A DNA stretch of 64,000 bases from Nymphaea colorata (GCF_008831285.2 NC_045145.1:18226802-18290801), one strand, 5' to 3'. Shown: positions 1 to 12,768, numbered from the stretch's first letter. Translations and numbers: made by a program. The notes: generated by a model not told the origin, from the letters alone.

Positions 1-116
1 GTTGGGTCTTCAAATCCGATCCTGATTCATGTGGTAAAACTACATACCAAACTAGAATCCGAATAATAATAGAGTTTACCGGATCTGACTACACAGATCA
101 AATCCAAAGTCAGGTC

Positions 117-302
117 CAGGGACGTAGCAAGAATTTTTTCATAAACGATGCCGAACCAAAGTTTTTAAAATTTTAACACGGGCCAAAATATTAATTTTCA
201 AAGTTTTTACATAGAATAAGTAAAATTTTCTAAAATTTACATGTAATTTTTTTTTGAGGTGGGGCCAAAGCCCATGTGGGCCCCTCCTTGGCTCCGCCCC
301 TG
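117..302. mobile_element. hAT-type MITE, copy 1
   Basis: A 186-bp non-autonomous element. It begins CAGGGACGTAGCAAGA and ends with the near inverse (CTTGGCTCCGCCCCTG), and the CAGGG terminus is typical of the hAT superfamily. The flanks are an 8-bp duplication with one mismatch: GTCAGGTC at 109-116 and GTCAGGTA at 303-310. The inside is AT-rich and has no coding capacity. Similar elements lie at 15424, 17473 and 33455. Confidence 0.8.
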
Positions 303-1056
303 GTCAGGTAGATTATCGGATACCCCCTACCCTTTATTTACGTCCTTAGTTGCGGCTGTTGGTCATGTCATATGCAATGGACTCCCCACTATGCACTAAC
401 TGGATCAAAGGAGATACTAAGTATCTGATCAGATGGATCGAACTAAATGCAACCGTAAGGCTACTGTGTTAATTGACAACTACACATATAATAGATTCAG
501 ATGGAAAAACTTATTCTGCATCTTGTTTGAGGATTTAGAGACAAATGTTGTTACATACAGATCCGGTTACTACTGAGATTTAGCTTGGTGAGTTAACAAA
601 ATGAGCAACCGAAGTTCAGATAAGATCTTGGATTCCACAACACTGTAATCCAAAACTGAAAACCTTCCACACGAAAATTGAAAATTTTCGCACGTAAAAT
701 CACAGAATAGAGATGGAAGCAAAAAATCTTTGTGTCCTCCTGCTCATAGCTGTAAAGTAAAAAACTACCATGTATGAAATATGGAAAAAGTAATTACGAA
801 GAAAAATAAATGATTTTATAGGTGCAGTCCGGTTTTTTTAATTTTGTGACAATAGGGCATCCCAATTGCAAATAGATACTTTTAAAAACGGCGATATATT
901 CGGGGATCTTTTCGTTAAAAAAACTCAAACAAAAAGGGGGAAAGAAAAAAGGCGTGGTAGTGGAAGTGGAGATACCACTATTTTTTTCATGTGGGTAACT
1001 TCCGCATAAATGCCTCGCACGTTAAAAGAAAGAATCGTTTGTTTATAAATGGAAAT

Positions 1057-1062
1057 ACGCGT
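1057..1062. promoter_or_regulatory. ACGCGT (CGCG-box), first copy
   Basis: ACGCGT fits the (A/C)CGCG(T/C/G) core bound by plant CAMTA (calmodulin-binding) transcription factors. A second ACGCGT is at 1325-1330. Both lie within 700 bp upstream of the calmodulin-like start codon. The match is to a short consensus, so the regulatory role is inference. Confidence 0.3.
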
Positions 1063-1233
1063 GAAGACATTTCAGGAACATAATAAAAGCGAGACCCACA
1101 CACTTTCGGAAGCATCTTCCCCTTCCTCGAAATCCTAGGTGAAATTAAAGTTAAAAAATATCAAATTTTAAGTTCCTTTTTTAAAACTTTTTTCCCTTTT
1201 AAACTTCTTGGGAGGCTTAACACCTTTGTGGGT

Positions 1234-1249
1234 TTGACTTTTTGGTCAA
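1234..1249. promoter_or_regulatory. Inverted pair of W-boxes
   Basis: TTGACT at 1234-1239 and GGTCAA at 1244-1249 (TTGACC on the other strand) form an inverted pair separated by 4 bp. TTGAC(C/T) is the core site of WRKY factors. The pair lies about 480 bp upstream of the calmodulin-like start. An ACGTGTC (ABRE-like) sits nearby at 1297-1303. Function is inferred from consensus only. Confidence 0.35.
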
Positions 1250-1726
1250 AGCCCACTGAAGCAGCAACAATAAGGTAAAATGCGAACAAAACCCAGACGT
1301 GTCAATTACTGGTAAGAAAGATTTACGCGTAGGTGTAGAGATCTCGGATCGTCGCAAAGTCGTTTGGCAAAAGGAACACTAACTCCATAATGAATGTAAT
1401 GTATGTGAATGAATGATTGTAGAAGATTGAATGAAATAGTAGCAGCACCGTTATTAAAGAGATGCAATTGAGCCGGAGTCTTGGTGATGGAAAGTTTTGG
1501 TACCGGTTTTATTTTCAAGTTTTAAAACTTGAAAAAAAATCTGTTTTTAAATGCAAATGTGCTGTTGCTAATAAAGGTAGATTTTGAGACGAAAGCAAAT
1601 TCCGGGAACGGGAGCTTAAATAGACCGTTACGACGAGTTACGGTTCCCACTAAAGAGATTTGGGTTTCGGATTTTCCGCTTCGGATTATCTTTCTTTCGT
1701 TTGGGAGGGAAGAGGTGGGAGAGAGG

Positions 1727-2269
1727 ATGGGGTTCGGGTCGTGTCTCAACCGCTGCAAAAAATCGAAGTCGCCGCAGCAGCAGCCGCCCACGGCGGAGAG
1801 TTCGTCGTCCGAGCTACCGGAGAGCTACGCCAAGGAGATGGAGAGGGTCTTCCGGCGGTTCGACGCCAACGGCGACGGAAAGATAACGTGGGCGGAGCTG
1901 GGGTGGATCATGTCGAGCCTGGGGCAACAGGCGACGGCGAAGGAGCTGCAGGAGATGGTCCGGCAGGTGGACTCCGACGGCGACGGCAGCATCTCACTCG
2001 ACGAGTTCATCGAGCTCAACACCAAGGGTGTCGACTCAAGCGTCGCCCTTGATGACATGCGCGGCGCCTTCTCCCTCTTCGACGTCGACGGAAACGGCTT
2101 CATCTCCTGCAAGGAGCTCCACAAGTTCCTCAGCAAGATCGGTGATTCCGCGACCATGGACGAATGCCGGAAGATGATCGGCGGCGTGGACAAAGACGGG
2201 GACGGCCTGATCAATTTCGAGGAGTTCAAGGCCATGATGATGGGACGTTCTTCCCGGTCTAGTGGGTGA
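1727..2269 (+). CDS. CML: Calmodulin-like calcium-binding protein, four EF-hands
   Basis: Single-exon gene for a predicted 180-aa calcium sensor. Four canonical 12-residue EF-hand loops are visible at residues 46-57, 82-93, 119-130 and 155-166. Each has Asp at position 1, Asp or Asn at 3 and 5, Gly at 6 and Glu at 12, so all four should bind calcium. They form two pairs joined by a short linker, as in calmodulin. The N-terminus (MGFGSCLNRCKK) has Gly2 and two cysteines, which could allow acylation, but the residue at position 6 is Cys rather than Ser/Thr, so myristoylation is uncertain. The Ser/Gln-rich stretch at residues 13-30 is outside the calmodulin core. CMLs relay calcium signals to target proteins. 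The start at 1727 was chosen because the 66 open upstream codons look non-coding. The coding region is GC-rich, unlike its surroundings. Confidence 0.9.
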   Translation: MGFGSCLNRCKKSKSPQQQPPTAESSSSELPESYAKEMERVFRRFDANGDGKITWAELGWIMSSLGQQATAKELQEMVRQVDSDGDGSISLDEFIELNTKGVDSSVALDDMRGAFSLFDVDGNGFISCKELHKFLSKIGDSATMDECRKMIGGVDKDGDGLINFEEFKAMMMGRSSRSSG

Positions 2270-5200
2270 TATCGTGGACCTAGCTAATCTCTTTCTTCAG
2301 TCCTGCTTGGTGGATTGAACCCGCATTTCTCGTCAAATGTAAATTGTTCGTCTCTAGTGCTTTTGTTTCTTCTGTTCAGATAATGGGGAGACGGCAGATC
2401 CAAACAAAAAATGGTCTGAAGATTTCATGGCTTCTTGTTTCAACTGGAACTTATTGATTGATATTGTTGTTGTTCAACTGATAGGGTCAACGAGTAGGAC
2501 CCTCCCTTCTTCTTCTTCTTCTTCTGTTTTTTGGGGTTTTATCTGCTGGACATTATAGTGTTTCCGCAGCAAGCCTGCAGAAAGATAGTGTTTAATTTTC
2601 TAATGAAGCTTCTTATGGTTCGTGCTTTTTGGGAATGTATGCCGCCGATGACATTTCTGCATATTTAAGTTGTCCGGTAGAAGCCTTAAAGTGTTTGATA
2701 GACAATTGCATCGCATTAGTTTCTTTCGCTTCTTCCATAGTGTAGGGAGCAACTATGGTGCCAATCTATTGCTTCAGAGTTGAAATATAGATCTAACTCT
2801 TTGAAAAAGAAAGAAAAAGAGAGAATGGGGTTGACCATCACATTTTTTTTTCTTTGAACAACTTGAAGAAAAAATCTCTGAAAAGTTGGCAACTCTAAAT
2901 TTTAAAAGCGATACCTTGGCAGGACATAAAAATTAAAATTTCACCTGAATGCAAGGGTTCCAAATCCAAAACTAGTCCAAAAGACGAACAAAGGAAAATA
3001 TGAATGGAAAACGAAACGGATTGTAGATAAATATAGCCTTTGTAAGTTCTGTGTTGGGGCACCCAAAATCATGATAAATGAATTCAGATTCAGGAAAGGT
3101 TTAGTTTAAATTTTTTAAGTGAATACCTTATATCGAATGTCCATATATTTCCAAAGTTATATTTTATCTGGTATTGGATTTCTCACAAATATATGAAAAG
3201 AAACAGATGACTGCAAATTGATTCTATAAGACGAAAAAAATGCAAAAGATATTGCTCAACAAAATATGTCCAAGAAGTAAATTATATAGCAAGAAAGACC
3301 CCCAACATTTTAGCTTTTGTGCTGACACGAATTCATCAAAACCAGGCGCTTAGGTATCATGCTCCCTATTTGTTAAGCACGCGAAAAGGGGTGTTGGGCA
3401 TTTCAGAACAACTTCCTTCCTGCCTTCGCCTTTTAAAGACGCCAAGGAAACTTCTATCACCTTCACTCCATCTGATTTCATTCACTTGAACTCTTTTACA
3501 GTCACAAACTTTGGCAGGGACAAGTTAGTGTTGTTGATTATGGAATCAAGCAGGACCCACTCTCCTATTGGTGATCAGAGAGATGCCAATTGGATCTCTG
3601 AAACAGGCTGCTCTAGATTTGATCTAACTAATAATTGGTGAGTTTCAGATTCTGACCCAGTCAGCTGCTCGGACTACCATCTCGTAGATGAATCGGATCC
3701 AAGTGAACCGATCGAACTTGATATACTGTATCTCTCTGCAACGCACATACATACAGAGACTACAGAATTGAGTCAAATATACATAACGATGGCAATTATT
3801 CTTAGTGAAACTCGCTTTAGTTTCAAACATACAGCTTTCTAAAATGAGCTCGTCAGAGTTTAATGTGACTTAACCGGATTTGTTTGTGCATGGAGATTAA
3901 TCTGCAGTAATCCGATTCGGTTCTTGCTACCAAATCAAACCAATCGACTTCAGGTTCAAATGGGCAGCGGTGATGGATTTAGTATCTGATCCTGACTGGC
4001 GATCCACGCGGCCTCTTTATTGCTGGTTAATCTCCAAGCAGAACAAACTTAAATCGACGGTGGTGTTTCGAGAACACGAAAAATAAGTTATTTGGCATGC
4101 CACTTTATCTGCTCTCCAAGAACTTTAACTTTGAAAGAAAGAAAGAAAGAGAGGAAGAAAGCATGTCATGCCTGCAGCCATGTCTTAAATTAAAAAGCCA
4201 ACTGCAGAGCAATACTTTACTTTTAACAACGAAAAAAAAGAAGATAGATCAAAAACCTTTGATTAAGTCATCTCTCAAACAAATTCAACCTTTTCCCAAC
4301 TTTACGCACTTTCTGGATGACCTTCTCGCCCGAGGGAAAGACACTTGAAATTTGAAGACTCAAAAAGAGGCATCATCCACCATGGTCATTATTATTTTGC
4401 GACTACCCACTTTGTCAACAATCGGTTCAGCTTTATGTATAGCAGGGAGAGAAGAAATAGCCCAACAAATGCTAAAGCCTGACAGCAGGCAGAGATACTA
4501 TAAACTATAAATGGGGTTGGACTTTCGAATCCTGTCCAATGCATAGTAAATCAGATCAGGACCCGGTCAAGTACCATTTTGGGCACAGCCATGAAATTCA
4601 AGACCCGGCTAATTAGATTTGCTTTCACCGCTGGATTCAAACCAGATTAATTTCTTTAACAACCAGACGCTGGATCAAACATGCATAGGATCCACACTTA
4701 GATGTAACCAGTTTGAGGCATCGTGATCTTCGACTCAAATACGCTAAGAACTTAGGTAATGCACCGACGCAAGGAATGACTAATGTTTTATTTCGTATTC
4801 CAATCATGAAAATAAAAGAGGGAATTGGGAGTTATGGGGTCCCAACTATTCTTAAATTTCCTACTCCACGATTTCTGCCTCATTTATATTCACCATTAAG
4901 GATGAGCTGACATAGTTTTTGTATTTTTCTTACGCATCTCTACGTATGTGGGCCTCACTTCTTATAAAATTATTTTTGTCATTTTCCTTTTTGCCTCATA
5001 TGACAACTTTGATTGACCATCTAAATATATGAAAATTCCTTCTAGGTGCTCTTGCTAATGTGGCACTTGTTAGATGACCCCAAGTTGTCATAGTGCGGGC
5101 CCCTTGCTGACATGGCATCCACCTTAGTTTGGTGAGGAGCAGTTTTGTTGACTAATTTGACCACGGGTGGCTGGACTGGTGCAGTTATAGGCAAAGCTGC

Positions 5201-5887
5201 TTTGAATGCCTCCTTTTTTTTTTTAGCTTCGAAGGACTATTGGGGGAATCAGGTAAAAAATCATATAAAAATTGGTATACTAAGTTATATAAAATTATAT
5301 GGAATAAGTGTATATATGTAATACATCATATTGACTTGCTAGGCAATTAAGCAAAGCAAACAATTTCTAAAAGCTAAGTATGTTGGTGTTGCACTGGACT
5401 GGACTCCCTAGCAACATGAAGCAGCTAGCTTGTGTTCAATAACATGTTGAACGGAGTTGAGATTACCGGATCGATTGTTCAAGATGCTAGCTACTTGCTA
5501 CAACTGTCTATAACTATTGAGAGTAATACATCCCATGAAACACTTTTAATTAAGTGAAACCACCAGACTCCAGATGATGCATTGAACTCAAAAAAACAAG
5601 TGGGATGGGAAAACAAGTTACAGAAGTGCAACACGAACGCAAACGAACAAGAAAACAAAAGAAAAGAAAAAAAGTAGAAAGATCCGGCACAGTCCCCGAT
5701 GACAGGACCAATACGAGGTTCTTATTGAACATTTAGTTTCTCATCACCAAGAACTAGTGCCGATCGATTTTATTCAATGGTTTGCACTGCCCCTTCCCAG
5801 GAGCCACACACTAAAAGGAGAAGCAATAGGCGGCCAAGGCATCCGATCCTGATGGAGAGAGCCTGTCGCCGATCGAGCTCATGACCT
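2270..5887. other. Spacer between the calmodulin-like gene and laccase A
   Basis: About 3.6 kb between two genes that point towards each other. The first few hundred bases probably hold the calmodulin-like 3' UTR, and the bases just left of 5888 the laccase A 3' UTR. The only exon-like feature is the short frame at 3540. The small open frames at 4097-4348 and 4713-4910 resemble no family I recognise and have no codon bias. Confidence 0.5.
3540..3641 (+). other. Short open frame, possible orphan first exon
   Basis: A 33-codon frame starting MESSRTHSPIGDQRD and ending at TGA. The sequence around the stop, ATTGGTGAGTTTCAG, is a near-perfect 5' splice site, so transcription could splice out before the stop. 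No downstream exon could be recognised. It may be the first exon of a decayed gene or chance. I do not recognise the protein. Confidence 0.15.
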
Positions 5888-8800
5888 TCAACAGGGAGGC
5901 ATGTATGGTGGTGGTGGCAACATGCTCGTCTCGTTCGTTGGTCCGTTCTTTGTGATGAAGACTGCAATCATTCCCCAGGAGAAATGGCGCTCCAAGTGAC
6001 AATGCATCAGCCAGACACCTGCATTCCATACAAGACGAACAGGGTTTTCTCTTCACAACCATTACCTAGCATCCCAACTAAAACCGCTAGGAATTAACGA
6101 AGATTTGCAACGGAGAAAAAAAGGAAGTAAAGCTATGTATCTTGTGATGCAGAGAAAACTCTAACCTGGGTTGACAGCTCTAAACCTCACGGCCACCCAT
6201 CCGGCCGCGGGAACCCCCACGGTGTTCTCGTATGGCGGGTCGACCAAGTTGAACTTCTTGGGGTCATTCACCGGGTCAAAGTTGCCGAAATCCCGGGCCA
6301 TGACGAAGAAGCTGTGGCCGTGCAGGTGCAGCGGGTGATTGATTTCGCCGTTGAGTCTTGTCCCCTGCATCACCAGCTCCACCGTATCGTTGTAATCCAG
6401 CTCCACCACCTTCGTCCCCGTCGTCGTAAACTCTTCAGCATTCGTGAAGTTCGTGTACGTGAAGTTGAAGACCTTAGTGAAGGGGGGGAAGTCGGGGGTG
6501 TAGACGCCGGAGATGTTCTTATAGTACGCTTGGAGTATGTCTGTCGACGGCAACTGAAAGGAGATGTTGTTGATGCTGGCGGCAAGCTTCGGGTTGTTGG
6601 TGCAGGTCTCGCAGGACAGGTAGTTGATGCCGAAGGCGAAGGCCAACCTTTTGGTGACGTTCATGGGGACGCTTATGGAGTGGTTCGCATCCACCATGCT
6701 CCTCTGCCTCTTCACGAAGTCCATCACCGCCTGCGAGTCGCTGAAGGCCGGCAAGGTCGGGAAAGGAGTTGTTGAAGTGGTGTTGGTTCCTTCGTAGCCC
6801 TTATATTCCACTATCGCCGTCGTCGTTGTGTTGTCGAAGACCAGACGGGTGTCAGCATTGTAGGGCTTAGCAGCAATGTAGTAGAGCCCCGGCGTCTGGT
6901 CGGCAGTGATCAGGACATCCATCCCTTGGCCCGGAGTTATGCAGATGTACTCAACGGATTCGTTGCTAACGTAGGCGCCGTCGCGGCCGACGAGTGTGAT
7001 GTTGTGGTTCGCGACGGCGAAGAAGTGGCCGTAGGCCAGCGCAGCATTGATCACGCGAAGCATGTAGCTCTTGCCTGGCTCCACAAGGAATCTAGTCGTA
7101 TCTGCAGTTCATTTTTTTTTCCCCATAGCTTGAAGTCACGAACAGATTTTTCATAACTAAAGAGAAGTGGTGTGCAGTTGCAGGGAGAAATGAAAATTTT
7201 GCTGAATGTAACACCTATGAAGAGATCAGTATATGAGGATCATCGCCGCCTATTGGGCGATTCTAGCTGTCTTTGATTACTTCAAATTCTAAACTCACGA
7301 CTCTTGCTTTTACTAATGTGGCAAAAAGTCCATACTAAAATTCGTGATTGATCAAACTATATAAAGATCTAGCATCCATACTTAAGATTTCAATGTACTT
7401 CTTTAATTAGCAAACCACAACATTTAAGGGTTTTTTTTTCTTTTTTGCTTTGTTCATTATATCCATATTTAAGAGGTGCATTTGGATAATACTCCAAAAC
7501 CATTTTTTTGAGGTAAAAAATGGTTTTCGTTCCAAAATACAATTTCATGGGAATTTGGATGACACCAAAAAAGAGTTTTGCCAAATCTCATTTTTGACAA
7601 AAACTGCATTCGGAAAGGGATTGCCTGGTACCCTCATGATAATCACAAGAAAACGTGGTTTGTTCATACTACCTAAGCGCACAAACCAAACTGATCAAAA
7701 ACCCAAATTCTTAAAAAATAGTTTTCACAATCCAATTTTTTAAAGTCAGTTAGCCAACGCTTTATAAAGACTTTTCTTGTTTTGTTTTGTTTTTTTTTTT
7801 CATTAGCAGAAGGTCCAAGGTCCAAAATAGGTACTGAAGAGCAAAGCTGGATATATGCATTAAATTTTGCGGGCTAGTATGGTTAATGACAAAAGTACTC
7901 TTAGTTTTTGGTAAGACAAAAGTGAAAATAAAGAAAATGAAATGACTACAAAGACGTGTTATATATGGAGATGGGTGTGTAATGATCAAAATACCTCTGG
8001 TCAAGTTTAAAAAATAGATTTTTAAAAGGATAAAAAGGATTATAAAAAAGTTAAAAATTCTAAAAATACATCAATCACCTTCTTTTTTCCTTGGTGTATG
8101 TTTGTCGCGTGCAAAACCTAATGCACCCAACTCAATATTGACTCTTATATATATAGAGCTCGACAACCCCATCCCTGAACTCCAGATCCATGGTTTCCAT
8201 AATATAATGTAAATGTCAAACATGCAATTGTGAAATGTACTGTTTGCTTTAAGAGTTTATTTCACCTAATGCCCATTTTAAATAGGTACCAAGGCTGCAA
8301 ACATAGTTGATATTCATGGATTCTAGATCCGAAAGATCTTAAAACAAAGTTGGTCCAAGGTAATCAAACACATATAAAAGTAAAAAAATATCATGGCATG
8401 AAAGAGTGCTACCTCTAATTGTTTAAAGTTTAAACTTGTACTAAAAGATGTTGGACTTTTTCAAGCACTAGTTAAGCGATTGATTATTCTGCTTCTCAGA
8501 CTTTCTAAAAGTATAACTGAAATGGTTAAGAGATGTGCATGAGCCCAATGTACGCCTGGGCAAGGTCAAAGAGTTTTGAGATAATGCTTGAATTGAAATT
8601 TAAATGTTTGGCATTCTCCAAAGAATGTTGGCCTCCAAACACCTCACATGAAACGAACCGAACCTGGTTATATGTCTCATACTAGTCAACAAATTTTTTG
8701 TGTGCCAACGATGAAAAGTATATCCACTTCACACCGAAAAAGAAATTTTTTTGTGAGGGCAAAAATAAAAATAAAAAAATGAAAAGCCTAGAAAGGACAT

Positions 8801-11800
8801 TCCTTTTGAAAATTGGAAAAAAAAGTCTGTTACATGATGAATGAAGAAGAAGGGAAAACAAATCGTGGGTGTCTCACTAAGAAAAAGCACGGGAAGCTCA
8901 CTTTCTTTGGAACAGTTGTATTGGTCTCCGGGCTGGCCGTTGATCATGTAAGCATCCGATTCGTTGAATCCCGATCCGCTGACGAGTCCCTCCTCCAGCA
9001 CCTGCATTACGTCGCCCTTCCACCATTCACCTGCGCAACAATCACATGGCAATCAGTACCATGGCATTCACAAACTTAAAATGTTTCATTTTTATGCACC
9101 GGCAATCAATTTGTCCTCCTTCATTGTTTCTTAAACTCTGCCTACCAGCACCTTCGCATTCATTCCCTAAGGACTTCTGTGGTCAGTGTCTGATGGCTAA
9201 CAGTACAATTATTATGGCATTGTTTCCAGCTTTTGCCATTTCACTTTCGTCTTTTCCTAATGGGAATCTTTTCGATCCACCAATCCCTTTCATGGAGGTT
9301 TAATTCTCGATTGGCAGCTGCCGCTTCGCCTAGCTAGCTACCGAGCTATTCTCTTATTCTCTCTCTCTCTCTCATATATGCTATACTGTTGTTGGCATTG
9401 ACAATTCTTGATTTCTACAATTGGAGTCTGCTATCTCAGGAGGTGAATGAGGCTGAACTGAAAGGTGAAACTTATCCTTCTTATTAACATAGAGAAAGGT
9501 TACACAGGGAACTTAGTTATCTTGACGTTGGTAGTACTTTAACGATGGTAGTGCGTACTAACTAATTGTGCAACATTAACTTAGGTACTTTTATTTCAAA
9601 TCTATAAATACCCAAATCCCAACTTGCCCTTTAGTACTTTCGGTTTTAACTTAAAAAAGTTTATTTAAAACTAAAACAATTAACTACTTAAACAACCCTC
9701 TTTATAAGTCCTTCAAGCCCTTTAAGATCTTCGATAATCTAAAAAGAGAAGGAGAGAGAGAGAGAGAGAGAGATTACTGATAATGACGAGGTATTCTCTA
9801 TGAGGAGTGGGGTAAGGATACGAGACTCCTATTGGCGGATAGACGACGATAGCACCATGAATGGTTGCTCTGGACCAGTCGCTGTGGGCATGGTACCAAA
9901 TAGTCCCTTCTTCTTCGCTGAAAATCAGGGTGTATGTGAAGTTGTAGCTTGGACGAATGCCACACATGGTGATGTATTCCGGCCCGTCCGACCAAGGGTT
10001 CCTCGGTTGCCTCAGTCCATGCCTACACACAAGAAAAAGAGAGAGAGAGAGAGTCTTTAATGAACATATGGCTACCACATATCCTCCACCTGATCTTCAT
10101 CAGACATTTACTGTGTCTTATCAATCTACAAACTATAGGGTTGCATCGAGAAGGGGAATCGATGGTACTGAATTATTTCAGAAACAGATGAAAACTAAGG
10201 TGGTAGGGCAGACTTTAAATTGTTTTTGTCCAAGCCAACAAATGGCCGAAGTTTAACATTTCAAGGTCGCAATCAACACATTCGAATCTGATTTCCTGTT
10301 CGCAATTGGCTGATCTGGTTCTTATCTGTTTACACCGGCAGCTATCAATCTGGAATCCATGATTCGGAAGGACCGAGAAGCCATAGCCTGCCATCTCTGA
10401 AACTTATGCTGGGCAGGGACGTGACGCAGAGATATTCTCAAGACAAACCAACCATAAAAAAAAAAAAAAAAAAAAAACAGAGGAACGTGTTACCAGTGGA
10501 TGGTGATGTTATATTTGGCGAGGTTATGCACATTCACAGTTACCACGTCACCTCTGCGGGCAAACAGGGTAGGGCCGGGGAATAATCCATTGATTGTCAT
10601 GATCGTCTTGGTCGAGCAAAGCCTTGTATAATTGGCTTCTGTCACCTGCAATCAGCATGATATTATGTTACACAGTCACAGGTTGAGCTTTCACAGCAGT
10701 GGGGCTCTCCCTGAAAGCTGTTCTAAGAAAGATCAAGAAACTATTGCTTAAACAACTCAAACAACTCTCTTTTTATCTTTTTTGTCATGAATACTTACAG
10801 TTAAACTAAACATCTAATACCAAAAAATTAGAAAGAATTGTTTAAGTTGTCGCTGTAGCTATTGGTGACACGCGCCTGAGAGCACAGTATCCTTACAGTA
10901 TGAACAGTAAAAAGAATAAACCAAATTGTGAGCACATAAATGCATCGATCTCGTTTGGCTTACGAGATCTACAGACTGGTTAAAAAAGGAGATTTAGGGA
11001 TCTCCCAACTCAAAAAGATTAAGATCTGCAAATAAAATAGACAAAGTGCCACATTTCTTCTTCTAACCAAAGTAAGGGATTTTAAAATAGCCGAACGGGA
11101 ATCAAGAAGGGCAGAGCTGCCGGCCTTCTGGGTTTTCAAAAGTTTTAAAAACTATTATTAACTTTTCTGGAAAAATTGCTTAAAATTGGTAAAATTCCGA
11201 ACATCACCCCTTTCCAAAAAATGACCAACATATTTCCCTGGAGAACCATGATTTTTTTTAACTCCAAAAATAATGAAAATTGTTTACATTAAGGTCAAAT
11301 TCAAAATTTACCAAATTATGTATCTATTGACACTGCTCGATCGAACGGACCCGGAGAGTCATCCCATTTTTTTGTTTTTCTCAAGCTGCACCTCATGGCC
11401 CGAAAAATTCCCAGATAAGATAAAATAATTGAATGGAAAGCACCAAAACCGTCGTACCATAATTATTAACTATTTGCTCTAAACAACGACAAGGTCGACA
11501 GAAAAATGCCAGCAGAAGGGACACTGAACCGACGAAACGGGGCATTTCTTTTACATTTTTTTTTAACTTAAGTAAAAAATGGCTTCGTGTCTAGCTTTTG
11601 GGGTTTTAATTGCGAAGTGGAGAGAATCTTTATCCTTATTATTTTTTAACTAGAATTAATAAATGTAAAATCAGATCTAATTGAATATTCGCGGCGCAGT
11701 TCTTCCTTTCTAGCTAGAATAAAGAAGAAAGACCTCTTTATCATGAAACGCAACCAAGAAGAAAATGAAAATTAATGAAAACGTACTTTAAATTTGGAAG

Positions 11801-12768
11801 CAAATGGGACCTTCCAAACAAAAACAAAAAAAGGGGTGAATGTGGATCTACATGTTACATGTTAGATCCTTCTCAGCCGTCAGCCCGAGAATGTTCATAT
11901 GTACGATCTAATGTTCACCCTTGACCTTAGAATTCATTAAAAACTTGAACCACATCCAACTCTGGTGTGTTTGTTAGCTTGTTGAAGACCAATTCTCTCT
12001 CTCTCTCTAGATAGAGCCAGAGAGTGTCCAAAATATTCGGTCAATCGCAGACGGGGTGAAAGAACAACATGTTCTCCCTCTATTCTTTTGGAATTCAAAT
12101 CCCAAAGGAAAATTTTCCGAGTCCCTTGCATGTAAGAACTCATCGCCCATTCTGCACAAGGCCGGTACCTGCTTTAGTGCCAAATGTGTTCATGAAGCGA
12201 TGATAAACACAGGCTCCATGCTGCACTAAAGCTTTCGTCATAATCATGCTGACTTAAACAAATAGAATTATATACAACCAACATCTACAAGCTCCTTCTT
12301 TGAAATTTCGACTGGAAGGAATTGCATTTCACGGAAACGAAACAAGGAATCATGTTTGTTCCAGATCTATTTTTCTCGTAAAACGGCAACTTATACTTCT
12401 CACAAAGCGAGGAACGGGGATCTGTTGCAGAGACTCGACAAGTCTTTAATAAGAAGCTGGATTTTATCAAGTAGCACGTCGCTCTCCCCCTCTCCGGCGT
12501 CATGAAACTGTAACTTAAGAAAAAAAATTCCATAGAAGAATTTGTGATGATGAGAGGAAAGAAAGAAGCAACAGAGCCACAGAGGTGCACGTTTTGTTTT
12601 TCTACAGACTGATTTTGTTTTTTCCTTCACTTACAAAGCAAGCAAAAGGCAGACGATTAGATGCAAACTCACATTCCATTCGTAATGGTAGCGTCCCGCA
12701 GAAGCCAGAGACAGGAACAGAGAGAATGAGAGAAGAAAGCCCAAGATATTCACCGCCACCATGGCCAT
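5888..12768 (-). CDS. LAC: Laccase A (multicopper oxidase), six exons
   Basis: Secreted blue copper oxidase that oxidises phenols such as monolignols or flavonoids with O2 in the apoplast. Exons on the - strand: 12768-12673, 10645-10494, 10022-9778, 9030-8902, 7101-6166 and 6018-5888. All introns are GT-AG with phases 0, 2, 1, 1, 1, and the joined frame has no stops and encodes 562 aa, a usual laccase length. Residues 1-24 are a signal peptide ending in ASA. The copper blocks are complete: HWHG at 82-85, YHAHSDW around 126-132, HPLHLHGH from 463, and [13 protein letters not shown] at 524-536 with Cys526 as the T1 ligand and Met at the axial position. The C-terminus is [10 protein letters not shown]. 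Exon 5 reads INAALAYG where the miR397 site lies in many laccases. It is divergent to laccases B and C. Substrate cannot be told from sequence. Confidence 0.93.
7440..7745. repeat. Possible degraded repeat in laccase A intron 4
   Basis: Within the 1.8-kb intron 4 (7102-8901). The stretch is AT-rich, has the phrase GCATTTGGAT and A/T runs at both ends, and contains an open frame with no recognisable product. It looks like a degenerate small transposon, but I could not define ends or a target-site duplication. Confidence 0.2.
7970..8150 (-). repeat. AT-rich dispersed repeat family, copy in laccase A intron 4
   Basis: One end is GTGTGTAATGATCAAAATAC. An AT core with many T/A runs follows, and the other end is GGTGTATGTTTGTCGCGTGC followed by CCCAACTCAAT. 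The same order of words recurs, in either orientation, near 14.5, 16.6, 21.4, 30.3, 32.8 and 33.8 kb. Non-coding, probably a small non-autonomous transposon. Confidence 0.5.
9752..9773. repeat. (GA)n microsatellite beside a splice donor
   Basis: Eleven GA units. On the - strand this is a CT tract starting about 4 bases inside intron 3 of laccase A, directly after the donor at 9777. Confidence 0.85.
10456..10477. repeat. Poly(A) run of 22
   Basis: Uninterrupted A run within intron 2 of laccase A, about 17 bp from the exon 2 donor. On the - strand it is a poly(T) tract. Confidence 0.85.

Larger units (their letters stand above)
311..1726 (+). other. Upstream region of the calmodulin-like gene
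   Basis: AT-rich non-coding DNA with no convincing gene. It should hold the promoter and 5' leader of the calmodulin-like gene at 1727. The reading frame is open from 1529 into that gene, without a stop, so the leader could encode an N-terminal extension. The residues it would encode look unlike an EF-hand protein, and the downstream ATG at 1727 is preferred. A TTAAATAG near 1615-1622 is a weak TATA candidate. Confidence 0.4.

Noticed and set aside
6314-6775. 153-codon + strand frame
   Set aside because: Lies opposite laccase A exon 5, whose - strand reading has all laccase motifs. It is an antisense shadow.
7038-7059. miR397 site in laccase A
   Set aside because: Only the 5' half of the site resembles the target. 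The part that would pair with the miRNA seed has several mismatches.
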